NCBI GenBank assembly: GCA_016196785.1
Contig: JACPXA010000120.1
Location: 1 to 11,573 of the forward strand
Direction of reading: 5' to 3'
Length of the DNA: 11,573 nucleotides
From: Elusimicrobiota bacterium
GTDB lineage: Bacteria > Elusimicrobiota > Elusimicrobia > 2-01-FULL-59-12 > JACPXA01
Below are positions 6,595 through 11,573 of this stretch, piece after piece. The translations under genes were made by a program, and so were the position numbers. Numbering within the stretch: the first letter of the stretch is position 1; every line of letters starts with the position of its first letter. The notes below the pieces were generated by a model, which saw only the letters and a program-made list of their open reading frames with translations, made no database searches and was not told the DNA's origin.

Positions 6595-6657
6595 CCTTGA
6601 AGTGGAAGGACCCGTAGGTTTTGCGCCCTACCCTTTCGGGTAGTTTGCCCTTTCGAG
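6580..6657 (-). ncRNA. Cyclic di-GMP-I (GEMM) riboswitch aptamer
   Basis: The leader of the 790-residue gene matches the GEMM consensus. Reading the transcript: AAAGGGCAAAC (6653-6643, 5' P1 strand), hairpin CTACCC-GAAA-GGGTAG (6643-6628) with the GNRA tetraloop that docks into P2, GCGCAAAACC (6626-6617) with the conserved CAAA joining segment, CTACGGGTC (6617-6609), a P2 arm closed by GTCCTT/AAGGAC (6611-6606/6598-6593), and GGCCGGGTTGCCG (6592-6580) closing P1. The family binds c-di-GMP, with some members binding 3',3'-cGAMP. The purine run AGGGC at the ligand-contact strand keeps G rather than A, which favours c-di-GMP, but this selectivity call is tentative. It lies between its own promoter and the gene. 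Confidence 0.88.
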
Positions 6658-6667
6658 GTTTAAAACA

Positions 6668-6697
6668 AGTATACCCTACCGCCGGCTAAAATGTCGG
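6668..6697 (-). promoter_or_regulatory. Promoter of the riboswitch-controlled gene
   Basis: CCGACA (6697-6692), 18 nt, then TATACT (6673-6668) form a plausible sigma70-type promoter. Transcription would start around 6660, just before the aptamer's first strand at 6653, which is the right place for a riboswitch leader. The -10 box is good and the -35 box moderate (4 of 6). Confidence 0.55.
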
Positions 6698-6752
6698 GAG
6701 AAAATCGCCCGGGAAAGACCCTCTGGCCCAAAAGACTCTGCCGAAAAAGAGC

Positions 6753-6781
6753 TTGACAAAGTTGAAGTACGTTACTATGCT
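6753..6781 (+). promoter_or_regulatory. Promoter of the plus-strand MerR-primase cluster
   Basis: A consensus -35 TTGACA (6753-6758), a 17-nt spacer and -10 TATGCT (6776-6781) make a strong sigma70-type promoter reading into the MerR-type gene. It is divergent from the riboswitch promoter. The spacer is an ordinary 17 nt, not the 19-20 nt that classical MerR activators need, so repression or simple autoregulation is more likely than MerR-style unwinding. Confidence 0.7.
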
Positions 6782-6783
6782 TA

Positions 6784-6795
6784 GATTAAGTAATC
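6784..6795. promoter_or_regulatory. Small dyad downstream of the MerR promoter
   Basis: GATTA-AG-TAATC is a perfect 5-bp inverted repeat with a 2-bp spacer at the expected transcription start of the plus-strand cluster. It is a candidate operator for the regulator encoded next, on position only. It is short enough to arise by chance in AT-rich DNA. Confidence 0.3.
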
Positions 6796-6826
6796 GGTTT
6801 AATAGTGGCGGGCCACCCAGATTAAG

Positions 6827-7783
6827 ATGAGAGACGGAATGATGGAAAAGACGGAAACGGGCTACCGAATCGGAGAGGTTGTTAAGCTGCTCAGGGAGGA
6901 ATACCCGGATCTGACAGCCAGCACCCTTCGGTTCTGGGAACGGCAAGAGCTTCTGGAGCCTTCGCTGTCGAGCGAAGGGGGACAAAGGCGGTACACGGAG
7001 TATGACCTCCATAAGATCAGGGCCATCAGGGAACTGGCCAACAGCAGGCTTTCGATTGAGGAGATCAAAACTTGGTTCAAGGAACATGCCAAGGATCTCG
7101 AAGCTCCCAAGCGCTCCCTTCTTTCCATGCACCTCTTGCCGTGGATGGTACGGTGCCTCCGGCGAAGGACGGAGTTGGAGATGGAGGTGAGGAGATTCAT
7201 GGCGCTGGATTACAGGCCGAGGCGGCGACCGCTTCACGGCCGAGAGGTGCTTCTCATCTCGGCCGGCGATGTTTCCCTAAGCCCCACGATGCGGCTCCAC
7301 TTCAGAAGCCCCCAAGTGGACCGCCGAGGTCCTCTCTTTGAGGTCAAGGGCGTAGAGAAAGCAAAAAAGAGCCTCCTGTCTCAATTGGAAGCCCTGAAGA
7401 TCCTCCGCCCCGAGAAGGAGAGGAATTGGCAGGGCAAAGTGGGGCCTATGTATTCGGAAGTAGACAGGGTCATTTTCATCCTGGCCTTCTTCTTGGGTAA
7501 GAACGGGGCAAGTTTTCAAGCCGTGCGGGAAGGATGCTTTTTCTTCGAAGCCGTCGAGATCTATCCTCAACTTCCCTGGAAGGATGACCAGGGCCGTGTC
7601 CTTCTGGAAAACGTCCTCTTTAACCTCGTCGTAGACCAGATGACCGAGCAGTTCGGGAGCCCTTTGATGCAGGCCGTCAAGCGCCAACAAATCGAAGGAG
7701 AACTGCCCGGGGAGGAATCGCATTCTCCGCTCCGATTTTTGGATCGCCTGAACGAGGCGCTGCAAGGGAAAGGCAAACAATGA
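6827..7783 (+). CDS. MerR-type regulator with large unknown C-terminal domain
   Basis: Of 318 residues, about 13-80 form a MerR-type winged HTH: YRIGEVVKLL, then ASTLRFWERQELLEP (recognition helix and wing), RRYTEYDLHKIRAIREL and LSIEEIKTWF. The remaining ~235 residues match no effector domain I know. They contain a basic helix (RCLRRRTELEMEVRRFMALD, about 109-128), a stretch LHGREVLLISAGD, and a hydrophobic segment DRVIFILAFFLG too short and isolated to be a convincing membrane anchor. ATG codons at 6827, 6839 and 6842 are all possible; a weak GAGAG at 6829-6833 favours the later two. The gene has a strong promoter and overlaps the next HTH gene by 4 nt (ATGA). It probably controls the downstream mobile-element genes; its signal is unknown. 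Confidence 0.75.
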   Translation: MRDGMMEKTETGYRIGEVVKLLREEYPDLTASTLRFWERQELLEPSLSSEGGQRRYTEYDLHKIRAIRELANSRLSIEEIKTWFKEHAKDLEAPKRSLLSMHLLPWMVRCLRRRTELEMEVRRFMALDYRPRRRPLHGREVLLISAGDVSLSPTMRLHFRSPQVDRRGPLFEVKGVEKAKKSLLSQLEALKILRPEKERNWQGKVGPMYSEVDRVIFILAFFLGKNGASFQAVREGCFFFEAVEIYPQLPWKDDQGRVLLENVLFNLVVDQMTEQFGSPLMQAVKRQQIEGELPGEESHSPLRFLDRLNEALQGKGKQ

Positions 7784-7998
7784 ATCCATTGCTTCAGATC
7801 GGAGATGCGCTAACGCTCCTGAAGATTTCCCGTTCCACGCTGCTCCGGTGGGAAAAGCGGGGAATGGTCAGGCCTTTCAAGAACCATGCCCGTTGGCGGT
7901 TCTATTCCCAGAAGCAAATCGGCGAGCTTCAGGAGCGGATGCGCCCGAAGCAGGCCGCGGCATCGAAACGACGAGCGCACCGAGGGGGAGGCAGGTAA
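7780..7998 (+). CDS. Small excisionase-like / MerR-superfamily HTH protein
   Basis: The 72-residue protein is almost entirely a single winged HTH: LQIGDALTLLKISRSTLLRW (5-24), EKRGMVRPFKNHARWRFYSQ (25-44), then QIGELQERM. This is the helix-turn-helix plus wing layout of excisionases and HTH_17-type proteins. A highly basic tail (KRRAHRGGGR) follows. The ATG overlaps the stop of the MerR-type gene by 4 nt, so the two DNA-binding proteins are translated together. In mobile elements such proteins bend DNA for excision or act as small regulators. No integrase is in view to say which applies here. Confidence 0.72.
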   Translation: MNPLLQIGDALTLLKISRSTLLRWEKRGMVRPFKNHARWRFYSQKQIGELQERMRPKQAAASKRRAHRGGGR

Positions 7999-8002
7999 CG
8001 CG

Positions 8003-8188
8003 ATGGATCAGACTTTCCTTTCCCCGGACCAAACGAAGCGGCGCATTCGGCTGGAGCCTTCCACCGGGGAGGTGGAGCTGCCCCTTGATCCGCCACGGAT
8101 CGTAACAGTTTTGGGTACCACGAAAGGACGAGAGGTGAAGCGGTACCACTTGAAAATCACCGGAAGCAAGAAATTAACGCTGTTGTAG
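8003..8188 (+). CDS. Small basic protein of unknown function
   Basis: I start this 61-residue protein at the ATG at 8003 (MDQTFLSPDQTKRRIRLEPS...), 4 nt after the stop of the HTH gene and behind GGAGGCAGG. The frame is open further upstream, but there it would overlap the HTH gene extensively. The sequence alternates charged and hydrophobic residues as in a small beta-rich fold (RRIRLEPSTGEVELPLDPPR, IVTVLG, VKRYHLKI) and ends in a basic tail KLTLL. I recognise no family. Its place in a tightly spaced operon with HTH and primase genes suggests a nucleic-acid-related accessory role. Confidence 0.55.
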   Translation: MDQTFLSPDQTKRRIRLEPSTGEVELPLDPPRIVTVLGTTKGREVKRYHLKITGSKKLTLL

Positions 8189-8206
8189 CTGGACTGAACC
8201 TGAAGT

Positions 8207-8280
8207 AAGCCAACCGCCATCCGGCGGGGAAGTGAAGCCAGGGTTCCCGGTATAAGGCCGGGCCTTGGCTTTTGTTTTTG
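8207..8280 (+). terminator. Branched RNA structure ending in a T-run
   Basis: The gap between two cluster genes holds AAGCCAA (8207-8213), which pairs perfectly with TTGGCTT (8265-8271). This encloses two hairpins: CCGCC-ATCC-GGCGG (8214-8227) and CCCGG-TATAAGG-CCGGG (8246-8262). The right arm is followed by TTTGTTTTTG (8271-8280), as in an intrinsic terminator or attenuator. A second AAGCCA (8235-8240) can pair with the same right arm, so two alternative folds exist. No known riboswitch or ribozyme signature was recognised. Confidence 0.45.
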
Positions 8281-8305
8281 CATCGGGAATTCGGGGAGCG
8301 GGGAG

Positions 8306-8614
8306 ATGGACACAGTGAGAGAGGAAAGGGGCGATTTCCAGACGGTCAATCTTCCCTTGGCCAGCGCTTTGTTGGCGGAGATTCCAGGCAGCGCCCTTGG
8401 CCGGATTACGCCGAGTCCTTGCGTGGACGGCAAGCGGTTGATCGTCATCCAGTACCCCCCTGAGCGGGAAGCCGATGTCCAGCGCCTCGTAGACCTCTTT
8501 CACCAACGCCGGCTTACGGTCAATCTGTTCAGCTACAACAAGGCCGCCAATCTCCTGAGGGATCTCTTGCATCGGCCAGAGGAAAAGCCGTGTCCTTCGA
8601 CGAGAGCTTCCTGA
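8306..8614 (+). CDS. DUF5659-like small protein
   Basis: The 102-residue protein begins after two GGGGAG motifs (8293-8305), so the ATG at 8306 is well supported. The pattern FQTVNLPLASALLAE (11-25), KRLIVIQYPP (43-52), VQRLVDLFHQRRLTVNLFSY (58-77) and NKAANLLRDLLHR resembles the DUF5659 fold found in small genes near phage and plasmid replication proteins (a 'T.DL.LA..LL' start, a central strand pair and a final helix). This is from memory of the pattern, so the family call is tentative. Its role is unknown. It overlaps the next gene by 25 nt and sits directly upstream of the primase-helicase. Confidence 0.55.
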   Translation: MDTVREERGDFQTVNLPLASALLAEIPGSALGRITPSPCVDGKRLIVIQYPPEREADVQRLVDLFHQRRLTVNLFSYNKAANLLRDLLHRPEEKPCPSTRAS

Positions 8615-8814
8615 GAGAAACGGCCCGTGTCTGGGGACCAAATTCACCAGAGCCATTAAGTCTCAGCGATGCCCAAGAGATCGCTACCAACATGATCGGG
8701 CTGATGAAGGTGCTGATACGGATTCACGAGAGAGAGGAGCGATGCAATGGACGATGCAACAATAGGGACGGCCTCACAGACGATAACTCAAGGAACCCTC
8801 AGCCGCTTCATTGA
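8590..8814 (+). CDS. Small helical protein of unknown function
   Basis: A 74-residue protein starts at GTG (8590), 6 nt after AGAGGA (8578-8583). It overlaps the end of the preceding gene by 25 nt and the start of the primase gene by 68 nt, in different frames. The N-terminal 50 residues look helical and coding-like (SLSDAQEIATNMIGLMKVLI, 23-42, then RIHEREER). The last ~24 residues, rich in Asn and Asp, fall in the overlap with the primase gene and look less protein-like. No family recognised. It may help couple translation of the primase; the reading frame is probable rather than certain. Confidence 0.5.
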   Translation: MSFDESFLRETARVWGPNSPEPLSLSDAQEIATNMIGLMKVLIRIHEREERCNGRCNNRDGLTDDNSRNPQPLH

Positions 8815-10741
8815 TCTGTTTTCGGGCCGACAGGATGTCTACGGCCACGAAAAAGAATGCGTCAAGGAACCTCTGACGGCCTCCGTCTACCTGGCCCACC
8901 TAAAAGGAGAGCGCCGTGTAGGGGTTTATCCTCTGGTCAACCAGGGCTACACCTGCTGGATCGCCATTGACATCGACGACGGGGATTTTGAGAAGGCCCG
9001 GCTGTTTGCCGTCCGGTGCCAGCATTATGGACTCCTGGCCCACATTGAACGCTCCAAGAGCAAGGGATACCACGTATGGATTTTCTTCGAGCAACTGTAT
9101 CTGGCGGCCAAGGCCCGAGCAGCCATCGCAATGATCCTGAAGGAGTGTGGGTTTTCCTGTGAGGTCTTTCCAAAACAGGACTGCACCACTCCCACTACGT
9201 CCTACGGGAATTTTATCAACCTGCCCTTCTTCGGGAAAGATATGCCCACCCGAACCGTTTTCGTGGACCTGGAGGATAAGCCCGTCATCACAGGGGTGGA
9301 GCAAGTTGACCAACTGAGAGTGACCCCGACTTCTGTAATGGACCACCTCGTCGAATTAAACGGCCTGACCTGCGACTCTTCCTCTCTCCCCAGAGGGGCC
9401 AATGAGCCGGGTTGGATTGCTGAAGCATTGGAGGCTTTATTCCAGGGGAATCGGAACGACACCTTTGCCCGGATTACGGGCCGGCTCCATAGAGACGGCT
9501 GGGAAGCAGCCGATATTCTCATGCTACTGGCGCCTCATGCGGAAAGAAGCGGCTTCCCTCTGGCCGAGCTGCGGCGAGAGGTGGAAGGCATCTACCGCCG
9601 TTACCCCGCTGGGAAATCGTCTCCGTCCTCTCCCCATAATAGTGGAGCGACGGAAACGGAATCGAAGCCGCTTCAAGCCCTGCCCTTGGCCGTTTTCCTA
9701 GAGTCCGGCGGACAGACCGTCGAGTGGTGCGTAGAACGCATCCTACCCAAGGAAGGGGCGGGCATCCTGGCCGGCCCAGCCGGGTACGGCAAATCCTGGA
9801 TGCTCCTGGACCTGGCCATTGAGTGCGCCAGAGGGGGAAAGTGGCTGGGGCAGTTCCCCACCAGCCCTCTCCGTGTGCTCTACATGGATGAGGAATCTTC
9901 TCCCGGCTTACTGCGAAAGCGCCTCCACAAGCTCCTGGGGGGCAAGAAGCTTCAGCGAGAAGGGCTTGACCTGCACTTCTGCGTTGGGCAGGGCCTTTGT
10001 TTGACTGACCCGGCCTCCGCGGAGCAGTTGTGGCGGCTCTTGGAGGCATTGCGCCCAGGGTTAGTCGTGATTGACTCTCTCATCCGGGTTCACAGAGCCG
10101 AGGAGAACTCGGCCTCCGAGATGGCCCAGGTGTTCAACGTCGTCAAGAACCTCATCCGGGAGTTCGGCTGCGCCTTCCTGTTCGCCGATCACCAGCGCAA
10201 GCCGGGGCATTTCGGGACCAGCCTGGATCTGCTCCTTCGGGGCAGCAGCGAGAAAGCCGCTTTCGTGGATTCCTTGCTTTCCCTCCAACGCAAGGAGGAG
10301 GCCCTGATCGTTGAGCACTCCAAATCCAGATACGACGAGTCGGTTCCCGCTTTTGTCGTCAAAATCGAGGACCGGGAGCAAGGAACTACGACCGTGGCCT
10401 ACGCCGGTGAGGCGGAAGCCCTTAAACAACAGGCCCGGCTTGAGGCCGCCCGCGAGTTCCTTGCCGCGGCCTTACGAGGCGGAGACTGGATCGCCAGGAA
10501 AGAGCTGATTGAGCAGGCCAAGGAGGCGGAGGTGTCCGAGAAGGCTGCGGACGAAACCCTCAAGACCCTGGAAGTCGAAGGCCAGGTGGAACGGCAGGAT
10601 CGCAAGCCGGAAGGCGGCAGGGGCGGCAAGGCCGCCTTCTACCGATGGAAACCGAATCTGTCTCCATCGCAGGAATTGGAAACGGAGACGGAAACAGAAA
10701 CGGAGGGGAAAAGTCAGCATGGCAACGGAGAAACAACTTGA
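8747..10741 (+). CDS. Primase-helicase (AEP primase + PriCT-like + RepA-like ATPase)
   Basis: The 664-residue replication protein has four parts. Residues 15-175 are an archaeo-eukaryotic-type primase close to the version in TOTE systems: FSGRQDVY (25-32), VGVYPL (58-63), metal-binding IAIDIDD (Asp75, Asp77), YHVW (His109) and SYGNFINLPF (152-161). Residues 230-287 (RNDTFARITGRL...REVEGIYRRY) resemble PriCT helices that often follow such primases. Residues 310-545 are a RecA/RepA-type ATPase (AAA_25-like): Walker A GPAGYGKS (343-350), YMDEE (379-383), Walker B VVIDS (440-444) and ADHQRK (480-485). Residues 560-635 look like a winged helix, then a Glu-Thr tail. It should lay primers and unwind DNA at a mobile-element origin. 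The ATG has GGAG 7 nt upstream. Compared with TOTE primases it lacks the Cys cluster between the first two motifs. Confidence 0.88.
   Translation: MDDATIGTASQTITQGTLSRFIDLFSGRQDVYGHEKECVKEPLTASVYLAHLKGERRVGVYPLVNQGYTCWIAIDIDDGDFEKARLFAVRCQHYGLLAHIERSKSKGYHVWIFFEQLYLAAKARAAIAMILKECGFSCEVFPKQDCTTPTTSYGNFINLPFFGKDMPTRTVFVDLEDKPVITGVEQVDQLRVTPTSVMDHLVELNGLTCDSSSLPRGANEPGWIAEALEALFQGNRNDTFARITGRLHRDGWEAADILMLLAPHAERSGFPLAELRREVEGIYRRYPAGKSSPSSPHNSGATETESKPLQALPLAVFLESGGQTVEWCVERILPKEGAGILAGPAGYGKSWMLLDLAIECARGGKWLGQFPTSPLRVLYMDEESSPGLLRKRLHKLLGGKKLQREGLDLHFCVGQGLCLTDPASAEQLWRLLEALRPGLVVIDSLIRVHRAEENSASEMAQVFNVVKNLIREFGCAFLFADHQRKPGHFGTSLDLLLRGSSEKAAFVDSLLSLQRKEEALIVEHSKSRYDESVPAFVVKIEDREQGTTTVAYAGEAEALKQQARLEAAREFLAAALRGGDWIARKELIEQAKEAEVSEKAADETLKTLEVEGQVERQDRKPEGGRGGKAAFYRWKPNLSPSQELETETETETEGKSQHGNGETT
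10678..10706 (+). repeat. Imperfect hexanucleotide repeat at the primase gene end
   Basis: About five units of GGAAAC/GGAGAC/AGAAAC-like hexamers encode the Glu-Thr run ETETETETE (about residues 644-652) at the primase C-terminus. The final unit also provides the GGAGGGG ahead of the next gene's ATG at 10719. Such a repeat can gain or lose 6-nt units without shifting the frame. Confidence 0.6.
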
Positions 10742-11234
10742 GGCGAATCAGCAGAACGCAGAGAAATCCACGGGGCCGAAAACCGATGAGGGCAAGGCAG
10801 TTGCCAAGCTCAATGCGGTCAGGCACGGCCTGTTGAGCAAAGAGTTGCTTGTTCCCAGGGAGGATAAGGGGGCGCTGCAACAGTTTTCCAACCGCCTGCG
10901 CGAGGAACTGCGCCCTCAGGGGGCTTTGGAGGAGCTGCTGATGGTGCGGATCGTGGCCGCCGCTTGGCGGTTGCAACGTATTCTCCGCTTTGAGCGGGAG
11001 CTATTCAAGGCCGACCTGGAGGAGTCGCAGCGCCTCTGGGCGAGGTTCAACCTGGATGAGAAGCCAAAACCGACGCTGGGCGAGGCCGTTTCCGAGAAAA
11101 CCTACGATAAGATCATCCGCTACGAAGCCCACATTGAGCGCAGCCTGTACCGGGCCATGCACCAGCTTGAACGGGTTCAGCGAAGCCGCAGCGGGGAGAC
11201 TATTCCACCTCCCTTCGTACTGGACGAAGCTTGA
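10719..11234 (+). CDS. Conserved 'STGPKT...NAVRHG' protein of unknown function
   Basis: The 171-residue protein starts at ATG 10719, 12 nt after GGAGG, and overlaps the primase gene by 23 nt. The frame is open further upstream, but there it would be out of frame within the primase. The N-terminus has STGPKTDEGKAVAKLNAVRH (17-36) plus Gly37, a signature I recall from many uncharacterised bacterial proteins in this position ('NAxKSTGPxT..GK....NAxxHG'). Next comes a helical region LRPQGALEELLMVRIVAAAWRLQRIL (about 68-93), also typical of that family, with further charged helices up to residue 160 (YEAHIERSLYRAMHQLERV). The function is not known to me; the basic signature suggests nucleic-acid contact. 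It is most likely co-transcribed with the primase-helicase. Confidence 0.72.
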   Translation: MATEKQLEANQQNAEKSTGPKTDEGKAVAKLNAVRHGLLSKELLVPREDKGALQQFSNRLREELRPQGALEELLMVRIVAAAWRLQRILRFERELFKADLEESQRLWARFNLDEKPKPTLGEAVSEKTYDKIIRYEAHIERSLYRAMHQLERVQRSRSGETIPPPFVLDEA

Positions 11235-11361
11235 AAATGGCTTCGTTTCGCAGAAAATCCGATTTGACAGGAGCCGGTGTCTGGGCGGAGATCGTGCGTG
11301 GCGCTCTGACAAACACTGACAATTCCCAGGCGATTTAGGAAAGTTTGAGGGCAGATTATTG

Positions 11362-11573
11362 ATGAGCCGGTGGGACAAAAAGACGACGGTGGAGGATTGC
11401 CACGGCCTCTGGGCTTCCAGCTTCCACCAGTGGGGGGTGTTCAAGCCCAGCGTCGGACACGCCAGCGGGACGGTTCAGTGGAAAAACGGCCTCGGGGAGG
11501 TGATCGCCAGTGTCGGGTACAGCTTCAGCCAGCAACCACCCCCGCGGCTCACTCTCTCCTACACCCTCACCCG
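11362..11573 (+). CDS. Small protein, 3' end outside window
   Basis: The frame from ATG 11362 stays open to the right edge (70 codons). It begins MSRWDKKTTVEDCHGLWASS and continues with HQWGVFKP, SGTVQWKNGLGEVIASVGYS and a final LTLSYTL. The alternation suggests a small beta-sandwich or beta-sheet protein. The pattern 'TVEDC..L....L..WG.FKP...SGT..W..G....I...V.......L.LSYTLT' reminds me of a common uncharacterised family on mobile elements. A GAGG lies 12 nt upstream. The 128 nt before it separate it from the previous gene; I saw no convincing promoter there. Confidence 0.55.
   Translation, partial: MSRWDKKTTVEDCHGLWASSFHQWGVFKPSVGHASGTVQWKNGLGEVIASVGYSFSQQPPPRLTLSYTLT

Noticed and set aside
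7277..7789. 170-codon minus-strand open frame
   Set aside because: Antisense to the MerR-type gene, which has a strong promoter, a recognisable HTH and coupled neighbours.
8207..8280. Known riboswitch or self-cleaving ribozyme
   Set aside because: I compared it by eye with fluoride, twister, twister-sister and hammerhead signatures and found none of their conserved cores.
8174..8656. 160- and 146-codon minus-strand frames
   Set aside because: They span several plus-strand genes and the structured gap, and show no family resemblance.
10509..10718. Upstream extension of the 'STGPKT' gene frame
   Set aside because: It lies inside the primase coding region in another frame and gives an Arg/Pro-rich sequence; the conserved part begins at the ATG at 10719 behind GGAGG.
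8747..10741. A full TOTE conflict (defence) system
   Set aside because: Only the primase domain resembles TOTE; the kinase, nuclease and other partners of that system are absent in the window, and the helicase is RecA/RepA-like.
11235..11361. Promoter with TTGACA near 11263
   Set aside because: No acceptable -10 box lies 15-19 nt downstream; the region is otherwise featureless to me.

Overview
The window looks like bacterial chromosome from an uncultured, GC-rich lineage. My best guess is Omnitrophota (candidate phylum OP3). This rests on the 790-residue exported protein, whose export-type N-terminus ends in 'AFALR' and is followed by repeated 'GLEE'/'AGAEE' separators, a style I associate from memory with that phylum. 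It is an inference, not a proof. I see no rRNA, tRNA or CRISPR array.

Layout. From 1 to about 6700 every supported gene lies on the minus strand. First, in transcription order, comes a sugar-metabolism pair: a GH130-family mannoside phosphorylase/hydrolase (1912-2937), then a GT4 glycosyltransferase with a C-terminal toroid-like domain (from 1915, running off the left edge). The two overlap by 4 nt. Next is a small toxin-antitoxin cluster. It holds an intact brnA-type antitoxin behind a BrnT toxin reduced to its C-terminal half (3040-3374), a short repeat-rich scar (about 3439-3612), and a complete RelE/ParE-type toxin with its antitoxin (3627-4102). Then comes one large gene (4155-6527) for an exported protein joining a HAD phosphatase-like domain, a cupin-like middle domain and an unassigned alpha/beta C-terminal domain. 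It is preceded by a well-formed GEMM-type (cyclic di-GMP-I) riboswitch with its own promoter, an overlapping terminator, and a 10-nt complementarity between the aptamer and the ribosome binding site.

At about 6700-6750 transcription diverges. From 6753 to the right edge all genes lie on the plus strand and form a compact, partly overlapping cluster. It contains a MerR-type regulator with a large unknown C-terminal part, a small excisionase-like HTH protein, a 61-residue basic protein, a structured intergenic element ending in a T-run, a DUF5659-like small protein, a 74-residue helical protein, and a 664-residue primase-helicase (archaeo-eukaryotic primase, PriCT-like helices, RecA/RepA-like ATPase, winged helix). 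These are followed by a conserved 'STGPKT...HG' protein and the start of another small protein. This reads as the regulatory and replication module of an integrated mobile element (plasmid-, phage-satellite- or ICE-like). No integrase, relaxase, capsid or terminase gene is visible inside the window.

Most notable points are the riboswitch with two apparent layers of control over an unusual fusion protein, the decayed brnT beside an intact brnA with a palindrome over the remnant's start, and the switch-like RNA structure inside the primase cluster.
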